A stretch of DNA of 64,000 nt from Eretmocerus hayati (Eukaryota; Arthropoda; Insecta; Hymenoptera; Aphelinidae). The translations under genes and the position numbers were made by a program. The notes under the pieces were generated by a model. It searched no databases. It had not been told where the DNA came from and was given only the letters and a program-made list of their open reading frames with translations. Shown piece after piece: positions 38,301 through 49,434 of the stretch. The stretch's first letter is position 1. Each line of letters begins with the position of its first letter. The stretch lies in assembly GCA_029851415.1 (NCBI GenBank), contig CM056742.1, positions 189,267,344 through 189,331,343 of the forward strand, written 5' to 3'.

Positions 38301-41300
38301 CGAGTTGACCTCCAAATCACCTTCAAATGACCTCGAAGGTCGGAAACAAGGTCATTAGGTCTTTCCTACTGTGATCACGAACAACTTTCATCTCAAACAT
38401 TTTTCGATAAAATGCTCACTCTGGGAGCGACATGACAGCGGTAAGTGTCAACCCGCGCTGACCTCCATTTATCTCGCCAAGGTCATGTCGGGTCAAAAAA
38501 AGTTTCGAACAAAAGTTTCATCATTTTTCATGTTCTTTCAGAATTCGAGGTCTAAAGTAGGTATTTCTATTTTAAAAAATCCAGTTGACCTCCAAATGAC
38601 CTTGAAAATGATCTTCAAGGTAGAGAACAAGGCCACCATCGGATTTCCCCCTCAAAATAAGGGGACACGTGTTCCGGGGGTTTTCCCGATTCCCAACCAT
38701 TTCTGAAAAGAATGGGGGGGGGATACTTACTTTTCGGACACCCTGTATATCGGAGGACATCTCAAAATTGATAGAATGCGCACATTCTTCAACCCAGAAT
38801 GTTTTCAAACTGGAAAACTTGAGATTATTCGAGAACTCAATTGAATGTTTTCTACGACTTTCCTACCCTCGGATATTCTAGTAATTCAACCTTGGGATTT
38901 TTCCAGAGTGGAAGGTGGAAGAATCGAGCTGGTTATCATAGAATTTAACAAACTTTTTGGCGATTCATGAAACATCATAACCCGAGCACGATCGCGCCGA
39001 GCTCCATCATGTACATATGTTTCTAATTTGAAACAATCACTTCCACCATGAGCTGCCTTGCTGACCCTGCTTCATTATACCCATACGAAATCTGTACGAA
39101 TGTGACTGACGATAACCTCAGAAGAAGGAATTTGCTAGATGTTTGAATTTTCACCAAATCGAGCAAGCGATACTCTCATAAAAATTCAAAATATGTACTG
39201 ATTGCTTCACCGTTAAAATTTTGAGCTCATTCACGTATAAAATGAGTCTTTTCGCTGTAAAAGGCTGAACAACTGACTGAGCCGTAAAAAGTGAAACTAA
39301 TGGGGGTATTGAGGATAAACGAGCCAGTGAGCCAGAACGTGGCCGTAACTCTTGCAACGACGCTATATACGATACGGAACTATTCTCATGTGTTGGCTTT
39401 AATCCTGTTCGCCACTACATTGTGCCCACTCGCTTGTCCATTAACTCTCGTAACCGAACGACTAATAGACTTGGGATTTTTGGCAAACAAAAATGTCTGC
39501 AATTCTTTTTTGGGCATCTAAAAGGTGAGTCGATTTACAAGTTTTTCGCTGATCATCTCATAGACTAAGATGATCTACTCCCGAAACATGGTCTATGTTG
39601 GACTTTTCCAAAATTTATAGCAAATAAACTGATCAGGGGAGTAGTCTCTGAGAAAAATGTTGATTGCAAACTTTGTAGTTGAACGGGCAGTGGCCACAAA
39701 TCTTAATGGGTATACAAATGTATGCATTCTTTATCATGTATCAAAACTGTTTATGGACAACGACCTTTCAAGAGTATGAAAGAAAGAGTTGGGGGGATTT
39801 TGCGAGTGTGTTGAATTTTATAATGAGCCGAAACTCTAATTTTATTTGATGGAAGCCTAGGAGTCCGACGTTTATCCAAGTATACTCCTTCTTGTTTAAT
39901 CCAACTTTAACTTTATCAGACAACATGAAACTTTTCTTAAAAGTCCAGATTATTTGCCTTCATATTTCTCCCGTTGCGTTCGGTGTCTTTTTTGAGACTG
40001 TTGGGAAAGGATGAAATTTATGCTGATCACGGGCATGATTGACGTAATTTCCTTGTTGATATTATGGAGTAAACAAGTAGTTTCTCAAAATTGTGGTCTT
40101 ACGAAATGATGAGTAGAATTATTCTTGCACAAAAAAGTGAAACATCTAGCGTGCCGTATACTTACATCCCGGGATCATGAAAAACTGAACTTATCTGTTC
40201 GGCCCGAGAGAAAAGCCTGGAGAAAAAAATCAGCCAACAAAAGATCCCTGAAGCGGAGTTACGGGTCGCTGTTATCGTAGCTCCCTTGGCTTTGGCATAA
40301 CGCCAGCCGTGGCTGTTTCGCTCGGTTTTACGTACACCACCTCCACAGGGCAACACATACCCAAACGTAAGTGAGTTATATTCGCGCGAGTCATTCTTTG
40401 CTAACAATTCCTCTTTCACTGTCTTTGATACTGCTCCATTTGCAGGTTCCCGTTGCTTAAATTCTTCTGGGTGCTGTACGTGGCGGGCTAACCACGGGGC
40501 TGAGTATATTTCGAATCAAGTGCGTTCCTGATTAGCGATACACGGAAGTACGTCCTAGGTGTTCAGTAGAAGTATAAATTGTCCGATCACAGAAATAAGA
40601 CGGGTGGGTTGTGATTTCCCAAGAAGAACGAGTTTGGTCGTTCGAAAGAGTGAGTATTCAGCTCATTCAGCTCTTGGTTAAAAAGAAATTTGAAGATAAT
40701 GGAATGAAATGATAGGGCCTCAGCGCCCAAAATTTGATGAGATTTCTGTTCGGGATTTCAATAGCCAAGAGGAAGGAGAGCCTTGAACACCGACACGAAG
40801 AGCTTCATTCCACAAAACACGAGAATCCGCAATTGCTCATCATAATCTTCCTCGAGAATTCCGTACTTTCTATCCCATCGCTGCCTCGTCAAAATGTTGA
40901 CTCGATTTGCAAATTGCACCATCGGGACTGCACTTTGTCTGGTACACCATCTACAGATACGTACGATTCGACATATTTGGGAAGTAAGCCTCATACATTC
41001 AGTGGGGACGCAATGAATCGAGGATAGGTTGCTCGTTTGTCGAACTTGCTCTTGAGCGGCGCCTGTCGCGATTCAAGCTTCGCTTGCCACCAAATTTACG
41101 GAATGAAACTTGCCACTTAGACGCGCGGGACTCTCGGTCGCACTTTGAAACTGAGCGCAAGAGCTCAGGATCCTCTTCCCCGAGTCGACTGATTTTCAAA
41201 AGCTAAGCTTTGCTCCGTTCAATCTCGACGAATGGCTCAATCTCAAATTCGTTGGGTTGGGGTACACGACTCGAAAATTCACATTTCTCTATTCGGATCT

Positions 41301-44300
41301 CGACAGAATCATTCAATGTTGACCAAGTTATTCATCAAAATGGTGAACGTGCCATGATGGTTCATTCTGGATTGAGATTTCGAAGTAAAATGTGAGCGTA
41401 CGTAGAATGTGTTTATATTTGCATCTCTAATACGTACTCTCCATCGAATCCAGGGGCCACACTCTATACAAATGTAAACAGTGAAAATTTGTAGGAAAAA
41501 ACATTGGAAGGATCTGAAAGATCCATGCAAATATCATAAAATCATTTTCCGATTCTCGATCGAGACCGATGTGCATAAGTCGTACAGTTCAATCCAAAAA
41601 AATTTTCTCTGTCATCGGTCTCCCCGCAGTCCCAAAGTATCTGACGGGATGACACAATAATTTGAACGAGCTGAATTCCGATATCGTTGTATGACGTGGA
41701 CAAGTTCAGACAAGCGAGGGGCAATTTGGTACTCTCCCTCTTGAGAGACGAGTACAGCATGGTCATGCCGGCCGGCGCTACTGGCGCCCACTCGATCACT
41801 CATTAAACTGTTTTGTGAGTTGTCGCAATTCACTCCGGCACGTAGCTCAACGATTGTCATTCATTTGCTCGTATAAGAGAGCTCACCCGAACACCGCACC
41901 GGTCTGAGTATGCCAACACACAACACTCGAGTGAATTGAGAGCTCGTATACTGAGGTACGCTAGTAATTCCAAAGTAGATTGCCCACAATTCATGATAAG
42001 AGTCTTTTTTGGAAGAAAATGACAATTCTGTGATTAAATTCAAAATTATGCCTCTTTTTCCTCTTTTTGCCTCGACAGAGTCAAAAAAATTCAAGAGTTG
42101 ATGATGAAACGCTTATGCTTGGAATAAAACTTGCCATGCATGTAATCATACTCAAGATTCGGAAGAACTCCAATTCGATGTTTGTATGATGAATGGGTTC
42201 AAATTCGTACACTCTGCTCTGATATACATGCCTCAGCTGCCCTTCCAAAAATTTACTCGCATGCACGAATTAAACATGGCTATTTTTCATGAATTACTCT
42301 TTTAACAGTGATATGGAATAGACATAAGGAGTTTCGAAAATTATTGCATCGTTGTATAGAGTTTACGAAAACTGTAGAGTATCCGCGTTTGGTAATATCC
42401 GGAAATCTCATACCAGAAAATGAGGCCTTATTTTCCCAAAATGATATGAATCCATAAGTCTTATTCTCCAGCATACAATCTGTAAGCTAGTGTTTTCAGC
42501 ACAATTTAATTTTTCTTAGCCCTTTGCTCTATTTTGTCGAGTTCGAAAAATCGCCAAGAAAATACGTGAAATTCTCATTTTGAAGTGTTTTCTGGCCTTG
42601 AAAGGGCCAAGTCTGCGAATGGGTATCATTCCTCCAACTTTTTCGTTCTCGTAACTAAACATAGCATGAGTGCATGAAAATCCTGTGACTTTCGCGTATT
42701 CATTAAGCGTTCCATGTGTCACAACGTTGAGCACGCAGTCACACTATCGTGACTCCAAACGGACGGGGGTTAGAAAATTGAATCCAATGAGTTGGGCCTG
42801 ATCCGATTAGCAGTAAAGATCATGAACCATTCGCGAGGATGCGATGCAATGCTATCGATGGAAATAGTGGAAAAGGAAGAGACTTGATGCGAAAACAATG
42901 AATCAATATTACTCTCTGTGCGCACGGTGTGTGCATGGGCTGAAAATATCGGGGAAAAAATCCTCTCGGAGAGATTCGAGTTCCGTCAACATATAGAGCT
43001 GCGAAACGCGGTGGTGAGGAGGTGGGATTATGATTGATCGCTTAGTCGAGCGGTAAATCCGTCGTCGAAAAAAGCTGGCAGCTCTCACAGCTACTACTAC
43101 TGATGCTGCTGAGCTTCTGTATCTCACCCTCGTTCGATAAAATATCATTGGTTACCTATACAAGGGAATTTTACGTCTCTGCGCCAGATTGATTCTGTTT
43201 TCCCGGAGCGAATTGTCTGGCAGAAGAAGAGGGAAAGAAACGCTTGCCGCCTACCAAATCTTCTTTTGCCTCTTGCTATCTGTACAGAGCAGAACGGCTC
43301 GTCGGTCCCGCGAGACGCCATTATCCTGATTTAGCGTCGTGGCACGCGTCGACAACGAGTTGGCCGAGCAAACGCTAACTGCCAAAAGCCTAACACAGTG
43401 GTACGGTGCCGTGCCGGTGATAGTATAACTAAGTACACGTCGCTATGGGGGAAAGCAGACGCTGCGGAATCTGCGACTGACTGAACAGAAGCTGCTTGTA
43501 ATACTTGTCCCGTTGAAGCGGAGACAAGCCAAGATATGGGAAAAGGTACTCTCTGTGTAGCAGTAGACGTGATGGGAGTCGGGAGGGAAAGTACCTGTAG
43601 AAATAAGCTCACCGAATGGAAAACAAAACAATTTACATCTCAGACAAAATGGGCAAGATACATTTACGAGCGAGGGCAGACTATTCAAGCGCAATCTGAA
43701 CTCATTTTCTTGATTCTCATTAAGAGCTGCCAGGACATCCGCATATGATTCACAACTGAAGAGTGGGCGGAAAAATTGCAATTTTGCGTCCACGGTGAGT
43801 CGAATCGTAAGAGCCACTAAGAATATCTCGAAAAAAGAGAAGTTTCAGAGACAATCGAGCCACATATAGTTTTAGAATCCTACACTGAAGAATTCGGGAA
43901 GAGATCTGTGAAGGCGAAATCGCGAATTTGGTGTAGATCGCGTGAGTACAAGAGTGCATTGCAGCACTTACGAAAGTCGGACATTCCCGAAAATCATCAG
44001 TTTGGCATCTAATTATAGTTATATAAATTTTAGTATATGCCCTACCGACGACGGGGTCCAAAAAATCGTCTGCGACGAGGAGTATTTTCATACAAGGATA
44101 ACCCAGGGGTATCGACCAACTTATCAAAGACGATGTTATCGTCAGCCTCTAGAATGATCTGCGCTTGTTATGTCTGCTCCAGGTATACAATAATATTGTA
44201 ACCCTGATTTTGGCTCACTTCAACATGTACATGGCTAAGCTTCGTCTTGGGTTGAGGATCATGGGCGTAATTTGAATTTCTGCAAATTGTGGAATCAGAG

Positions 44301-45214
44301 AACTAAATTGAGGTATTTGCACTTTAGCTTGAATTCCAAGAGTTTATAGTATAGTAGTAGTAAGAGTTTATAGTACATGATAGTACAGATCAGATGGAGC
44401 AAAGGCTGTGATTTTTTTCGAATAAGCCCTAACTTTTTGCATCGCGTGAATCACCGATGAGTGCTCGAGCGAGGTTTAATATTTTTCAATGTATTTCGAC
44501 TGATTTTGTAGGCCTTAAGATGAGCTTCCATATTAGCTAAGATACGCTGGAAACCGTCACATCCAGAATGAATATTTGACTTTTCATAGCTCGTTCTCGT
44601 TTGATTGAAGAAAACTTATGTAGATGAGGAGAACCGTGCAAAACTCATCTCATCGGAATCAAGTCCGATACCGGGATTGATGTGATACATGTTCATTTTG
44701 ACATAAACAACGAAAAATAACCATGACATGAGCCATTGGATATATCTCCGCTGTTTGGTTGAAGCTAAAACTCAATAAAAAGTGCGACGCACAATGGGGC
44801 CCATCGCACACAGGGAAGGACATGAGGGGGCCCCACCCGTGGGGCCCGTCGCAGTGAATGTGTTGAGTGAGCAAATGGGTCAACCTTCCTACAAATCAAG
44901 GCTACTTCTAGAGGGAGCAGCGACTTGACGACCGGGTGTCAGTAATGGCGTACATTCGAGTGAAAAATTATTATCAAGAAATGAGATGAAATTGTCGGTA
45001 AGAGTGCTGCCAACGTGTTCGATACTCACCGACGAACCAGCACTTGTTCTCGCCAAAATGTGGCCTGATGAAGGTGTCGCCGTCCGAGTGGGGTAGATTA
45101 TCCATGAAAGCTGCGAGTCCGGCGATTATGAGGGGACCGCCCCAGGCGTAAGCCGCGTAGAATCTCAGCCTGATCACCTCTTGGCCTTTCTCCAGACTGG
45201 CCGGTCTCAGGTCT
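26050..45214 (-). CDS. mthl1: Methuselah-like GPCR, 3' part of gene (mthl1/mist-like)
   Basis: Three minus-strand exons, 45214-45030, 37071-36933 and 26383-26050, join in frame and encode the last 218 residues, from just before TM4 to the stop. The arrangement is a cytoplasmic DLRPASLEKGQE segment, TM4 (AYAWGGPLIIAGLAAF), the second extracellular loop with conserved Cys (GENKCWFVG), TM5 (EIFAYFFGPIGILLAVNL), ELTCGLWKGEFVKSTTER in loop 3, TM6, then TM7 with the class-B-type NAAQG motif and a Ser/Thr/Pro-rich tail. The WFVG/KTE and TTER/AALG joins are exactly in frame. Drosophila mthl1 (mist) is a receptor for the epithelial-folding ligand Fog; the same role here is inference. The ectodomain and TM1-3 were not found up to 64000, so the 5' exons are outside the window or unrecognised. 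The introns are about 8.0 and 10.5 kb. Confidence 0.85.
31332..31385 (-). CDS. Candidate 54-nt cassette exon in mthl1 loop 3
   Basis: This lies in the 10.5-kb intron between the TM5 and TM6 exons. It has an acceptor (TTTTCGCATTTACAG) and a donor (GTAG followed by GTACGG) in the right orientation. At 54 nt it keeps the phase of both flanking exons and has no in-frame stop. It would add about 18 residues, many of them Arg, Ser and Asn, to the third intracellular loop. It is CpG-rich in AT-rich intron. No family alignment supports it, so it may be chance. Confidence 0.3.
32188..32222. repeat. Two abutting perfect palindromes
   Basis: GGAATCATATGATTCC (32193-32208) and CGGGCATATGCCCG (32209-32222) are each perfect palindromes and share no bases. 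The first can be extended outward through TGCCC and GGGCA with one mismatch (32188-32215), so alternative folds compete. They lie about 220 bp from the 5S-like sequence. Confidence 0.8.
32440..32497 (-). pseudogene. 5S rRNA-like sequence (pseudogene or SINE head)
   Basis: On the minus strand, 32497 to 32440 reads closely like the internal control region of 5S rRNA: CCGATCATCGAAGTTAAGC, then TTGGGCGCGG, then TTAGTACTTGGATGGGTGAC. This covers the box A, intermediate element and box C region. The DNA on either side does not match the 5' or 3' parts of 5S rRNA that I know, so this is not a complete 5S gene. Two readings fit: a truncated 5S pseudogene, or the promoter head of a 5S-derived SINE (SINE3 type). 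It lies in an intron of the receptor gene, on the same strand. Confidence 0.65.
32885..33345. repeat. Old diverged palindrome about 460 bp long
   Basis: The sequence folds back about a centre near 33117. The clearest arm segments are 32961-33064 and 33170-33274, sharing CTTTCAATGACCTGAAT and TTTTCTTCCCGTATCTTC or near copies in opposite orientation. Weaker matches continue outward (CCCCTATGAGC against CCCCTGAGGAGC). Both arms have drifted, so this is probably an ancient fold-back transposon remnant. Confidence 0.65.
34996..35422. mobile_element. Fold-back element (MITE-like), about 430 bp
   Basis: Arms at about 34996-35145 and 35275-35422 are inverted copies. Shared words include GCGGTCAAAATG, TTTTTCTACAAATTTT and GGCACGCC/GGCGTGCC. 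The interior is AT-rich and there is no coding frame. Outer ends read approximately CCCCA and TGGGG. No clear target-site duplication is visible. Confidence 0.7.
35475..35519. repeat. Hairpin with perfect 12-bp arms
   Basis: GAAGTAACGCCA (35475-35486) and TGGCGTTACTTC (35508-35519) are perfect inverted repeats with a 21-nt spacer. It is directly upstream of the second copy of the dispersed repeat and could be the end of that element. Confidence 0.7.
35529..35617 (+). repeat. Dispersed repeat, copy 2
   Basis: It matches 9582-9672 in the same orientation over about 90 bp with small indels. It lies in the receptor intron, next to a 12-bp-arm hairpin. Confidence 0.5.
36722..36790 (+). tRNA. tRNA-like sequence (tRNA pseudogene or SINE head)
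   Basis: TGAAAGC (36722-36728) pairs perfectly over 7 bp with GCTTTCA (36781-36787), followed directly by CCA. A degenerate A box (TGTGGTTAAGC) and a B-box-like GAGTTCGAATCTC have tRNA-like spacing. The anticodon stem does not form five clean pairs and the T stem has a mismatch, so a functional tRNA is doubtful and I assign no isotype. A genome-encoded CCA next to the stem would also suit a retrotransposed tRNA or tRNA-derived SINE. Confidence 0.35.
36834..36865. repeat. Perfect 13-bp hairpin
   Basis: CAGAAACAACCTA (36834-36846), loop AAACTG, then TAGGTTGTTTCTG (36853-36865). It lies between the tRNA-like sequence and the TM5 exon of the receptor, which is on the opposite strand. Confidence 0.85.
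36933..37071 (-). CDS. mthl1: Mth-like receptor TM5 exon
   Basis: This 139-nt exon is bounded by TTCCAG before 37071 and GTGAGT after 36933. Its first two bases complete the Gly codon of CWFVG, and its last two begin the Arg codon of STTER. It encodes the TM5 helix EIFAYFFGPIGILLAVNLIF and the following cytoplasmic ATARELTCGLWKGEFVKS, which is strongly conserved in Mth-like 1 receptors as I recall them. Confidence 0.92.
37362..38748. mobile_element. Palindromic DNA element with internal tandem copies
   Basis: The ends are inverted copies: ATACAGGATGTCCGGAAAG at 37362 and the complement of CTTTTCGGACACCCTGTAT at 38748, each followed by AAGTA and a C run (plus strand C at 37387-37397, G run near 38713). 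Arms extend about 200 bp, to about 37560 and from about 38560. The interior repeats a roughly 275-bp unit (similar words near 37973, 38247 and 38527), with an inverted relative at 37540-37880. Taking CAGG as the terminus leaves TA on both sides, compatible with a Tc1/mariner-type insertion. No transposase frame remains, so it is non-autonomous. Confidence 0.75.
44785..44858 (+). repeat. GC-rich imperfect direct repeat
   Basis: ATGGGGCCCATCGCACAC (about 44793) and GTGGGGCCCGTCGCAGTG (about 44839) are two related 18-bp words separated by about 30 bp. Both contain the palindrome GGGCCC. The block stands out in AT-rich intron about 110 bp downstream of the TM4 exon in the receptor's direction. 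Confidence 0.5.
45030..45214 (-). CDS. mthl1: Mth-like receptor TM4 exon
   Basis: This 185-nt exon is bounded by a pyrimidine-rich TTCTTTTGCAG acceptor and a GTGAGT donor. It encodes DLRPASLEKGQEVIRLRFYA, the TM4 helix AYAWGGPLIIAGLAAFMD, and the extracellular DTFIRPHFGENKCWFV with the loop-2 cysteine that class B receptors bridge to TM3. Its first base completes a codon from an upstream exon that I did not find. A second AG two bases downstream could also act as acceptor but would break the frame. Confidence 0.9.
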
Positions 45215-47339
45215 CTGCAAAAGAAGAAGAAGAACTCCTGTCAAACCTCCCTGACTTTTTCTTTGGCGATCGCAATCGGGCGATTTTGGTCTCATCAACA
45301 ACAAGGAATGACTAATTGGGGCTGCTTTGGATCTTGGGATTGTGAAGATTCGTTAAACTGATATTCAACTGTTGGGCCAAGTCATTTTTTCTGTACAATA
45401 CGAGTAATTTATCTAGCATTCACCCAGACATCAGGTGAAAACATGACTTTTATACCAATCAATTTCTCATCAGCTTATCAATTTTCGAAAATACTCATCT
45501 TTGACCCACCCAACTCTCAATGCCTATGGATTGGTCATTTCAGTCCAATTTCATCTTATTTGGATTTTACAATTTTTCAAAACCAGATTTACTGATCGGC
45601 AAACCGCAGATAGATTACTCTTCTCATTGATTGGACGCGGTGCTGATCTGACCGACTCGCTCGTGAATCATCGATTGCCAATACAACGCTTTTGCACTTT
45701 GAATGGCGTATGAATATTGGACGACTATTTCAACAGTCCCTGCACGCGTTATCCAAGCGTAAGCACATTATTCGGGGCATACACAGAGAAATTCAGATTA
45801 ACAAAATCTGCTTTAAAATCATAATTACGTCAGAGATGCAACGCGAGCCACACGCATGAGCGGAACCTCGCGCAAGTTTGCAAGTCACGTTCAACAAGAC
45901 AATCGAATTTCGAATCCGTGTAAAGATACGCCCAGAGTCCATTGGCGGAAACCTCATCACGTGCAGCCTGCGGTGGTTCTTCTCATTTAGTGCGCCCAAC
46001 TTTTTTTTCCAGTCCACAGCTTCGGGTTTTCAAAAAATTCGGTCGATGGTATTTACCAGTTTTCGCGAAAAATCAAAATTTATGGCAAAAACGTGCTCAA
46101 TTCATAATGCTAATTTCAGTGTGCTTCCGACTTGGGGACTTGTTGAGGGTGCAAAATTGCCTGGAACTCTTTCAAATTCATCTCATGACTTTATGAATCA
46201 GATAAACGCCAAGGGGAACATCAATATACGGGAAATGTGTACACATAGATTTAGGGTTCATATTCCATTCATGGTCCTGAAAAGATGTAGTTTTTGATCA
46301 TGAAAAGTTCCCCCTTTTTTCATACCCATCGAGTTCAAAAACAACTGCCGCGTTATCATTGATATTCTGGGGGTATAAAGGTAGTCTTGAATGAAGTTTA
46401 TGCATCCAGCAGAATTTATGTGAGAATCATTTCACCGAGATATCGCTCATTGAATGAAGATGAATGCAACAATCTGTGATTCGAGCGATCACGTCCGACT
46501 CAAACGGTTCGCGAATTAGCATCGTTTGAGCACTGCAGATGGTAGATTCCGGATATAGGCATAGGAATTGGAGTTTCCACAAATAGTGATGTTTTCCCGC
46601 CCCAGCCGAAGGCGAAACTAAGAATCATATTGAAAATGAAAAATCCATTTTCTACGGTCTCGTATCAGATGTTTTTCTTTGACAATCCATGAGTGATGGC
46701 AAAAAAAACCCGAGTGGAAATGGATCTATCATATATGCATCTATGGATATATTATCAACATTGATCTGCTGTTTTATCATTTTTGCAAACTCTGCATAAT
46801 TATGCTGCCGCCTCAAGGAATGTTTCTATCGACTTCAATAGTTTAGAGAAAATATCTTTTGAGTATCACATGAAGAATTTCGCGCGATCTCATCAGCTGA
46901 CTGGACGATTCTTTCGGGAATTCTGCAAAGAAGCCTTGATTGTACATCACTTGAATGTACGTGCATTCTTAGATTTTACTTGAGACTGACTCATTTGATT
47001 ATATTCATCTCTTTGACTGATTCTTTCGATCCTTATGACGAAAATAATATTATTATGAATAAATGCTCATCGAATCACAGTAACCATGTGGATTGATCTA
47101 TGTTTTCTAAATAACACGAACTGATTCGGGTTGATTTTTCAACACGAACTACAAAATTTGTGTCCGGATGAGTCCGTGTTAACGAGGAAAGACTGTATAT
47201 GCACAGTGTGTTCAGTCGGGTGCAGAACTGCGTTTGGATCATGGGGTGCACTACATTTCTTGAAGAAATAATTGTGCTCTTTTGGTGAGCTTTTTTTGGG
47301 CAAATATTCAGAAATGATGATTCCCATCATTTCTCTTTT

Positions 47340-47380
47340 GCTTCTCTTTTGATTATTATTTCAATAATCAAAAGAGAAGC
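47340..47380. repeat. Perfect hairpin with 18-bp arms
   Basis: GCTTCTCTTTTGATTATT (47340-47357), loop ATTTC, then the exact complement (47363-47380). A shorter hairpin (GAAATGATG and CATCATTTC) abuts it at about 47311-47333. Stable stem, no coding frame. A Helitron-type 3' hairpin was considered, but no supporting end sequence is clear. Confidence 0.85.
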
Positions 47381-48753
47381 AGCTGAGTTCGCCAACCTCT
47401 GAATTTCTCATAATCAGTGTAGCCGAGAAAGCATCTATGAACTATAGGTTGGATACTAATACCAGCAGCTCATTAGCGCGAGCTAGAAAGAATATTGACC
47501 AATTATCGTAATTACATGTAATCGAACATCTACCTTCATTATTACAAGCTCAACCGATGAAAGTGGCAATGGGCGAGGAGATAGTATAGAACCGCATTGG
47601 TATTCCTGTGGTGCATCGCCAACACCTAAATGAAGTATGCGCTCCCTATGGTGCCGGGGCAAATTGCATTCGGTGCGCGACGATCGTTATTAATGTCATC
47701 CACTCATGCGTATTGAGCTCGTTGCACTGTAAAATCCCCAAGAGTAAAACGACCTGTAAATGCATTTCCACAATCACGAGACAATATTGTACCACGTTTT
47801 ATGCACTTTTCATGAATCAAGCGCTCTGAAAAAAAATCTGTTCTGATATAATGCGTATGTATCTACAGAGAAGCCAATAATGCATAAATTTATTATGATT
47901 ATGATGCAGTCGCGACGAAATGATCATGAGGCCTTCGAAATCCGGATGATTATTGTTCGGATTAACACGTTTGAGGCAGAGGCTGGATAGGTAATATCAT
48001 CGAATACAGTCTGAGACCAGAGCGGCAGCGAAAATTTCGAGGAAAGAGGAAAAGTAGAAATGGAGTAAGATGTATTTCCAATCGAAGCACCTCTGAATGT
48101 CGGGGTTCCTCTAAAAAATAATGACATATTGGAGAACAAGGGGCGTTACGATTTAGGGTTATATAGTCATGGTTAGAAAGACACTCGGAAGATACGCTGT
48201 AGGGCAAACGGATGGGCCCTAATTCATCCCCTTGTTGGTTCTCTCTCCTATGCCCTCAACTCATTCTGGACTTGATTTTTTTCTCATCTTTCTGCAAGCG
48301 CCAAGAAGGCAGTGAATTCACCAGGAGGACAGGCCTTCTGGTACCACTCAATCACGGTTGGTCGTATCATTTTGTCATTTTGTGTGGATTTACACACACC
48401 CATCAAAGTTTCAGTTGTTTGATTCCGGGCGTGGTTGTACTCAACTGTAGGGCTTGTTTGCATGCGAGGAAAGAGGCCCAAGATGTTATCGCCAATTTTA
48501 TTCTCAAAGCATAAACTGGGCAAAGTATGGAACTGGCGTATATCGACACTAACGTGCATGCATGTGAAATAACTATGGCAATATAACCCATGTGCAATCT
48601 CCGGACTATACATGTTTACAACGAGCGAGTGATAAGCTCTGGTCGTGGAGTTCACTCTTTACCGCTCAAATACCGCTATATCCGCGCTCGCATTAAACAG
48701 TCGAAGCAATTTCAGAGCTTTACGACTCTTCTGCTCCCAGAGACGATGAAACT

Positions 48754-48780
48754 CTGTGTGTGCGTGTGTGTGTGTGTGTG
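48754..48780 (+). repeat. (TG)n microsatellite
   Basis: About 13 TG units with one interrupting C. It is immediately followed by AGGAAG. Confidence 0.9.
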
Positions 48781-49434
48781 AGGAAGCGGAAAATTCAACG
48801 TCGCCGAAATTTCTCCAGTAGCCGGGCCGATAAATTTTGCACAAAATGGTATTATTAAAAGCCGGCTATCTCGCTTGCGCCACACTCTGATGAACGAGAG
48901 CTGCCGGCCTGCATGGATGAGAGAGATACGAACAAAACGAGAGAGATGCGGCGTGAAATGGCAGAGAAAAAAAAGTCGCCTGGCAAGGTCAGGAAATTAG
49001 ATTCCGTGTGCCAGGTGTGCCACTCCGATGCGTGTGCGTGTCCAGCTCTGCGTTTGGACAGATTTTTTCGGCGCTTTTGTTCATTTTTACACACTATTCC
49101 GAAACTTTTGTTCTTCGTCTGTGAGCCTTTCCGAATTTCGTCAATTCGTTCAAACTGGGCGAGATATCGACGAATTTTGAAGAATGGTCAATTAGGACAG
49201 AGATTTTTCATTGGATCGTGGAAAGATTTTTGTGAAAGGATTTAACTCAAGGATAAAGTCGTCCAATTTCAATTCAAAAATTCTTCACTCCATATCCAAA
49301 GAATGGTGGAACCCAAAAAAGTTCTTGTAGTTTGAACTATTGAAGCTAGATGATTTCATCAAGATGAAAAAGTGCTCTGTTTCTCGGCATTGCACAACAG
49401 TGGGTGCTTCTTCAATAACCACTAGAACTCTAAA

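Larger units (their letters stand above)
37072..45029 (-). other. Intron of the Mth-like receptor
   Basis: About 8 kb separates the TM5 exon from the TM4 exon. Besides the palindromic element at 37362-38748 and GC-rich direct repeats near 44793 and 44842, it has CpG-rich parts around 41000-41300 and 43000-43600. No nested gene could be supported on either strand. The other large intron (26384-36932) holds the 5S-like, tRNA-like and fold-back features. Confidence 0.6.

Noticed and set aside
40162..40419. Minus-strand frame in the receptor intron considered as an exon
   Set aside because: It does not resemble any Mth-like segment; the flanking TM4 and TM5 exons already join exactly in frame.
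48284..48655. 123-codon minus-strand frame
   Set aside because: Composition is plausible but there is no recognisable family, and the frame closes where any further similarity would be expected.
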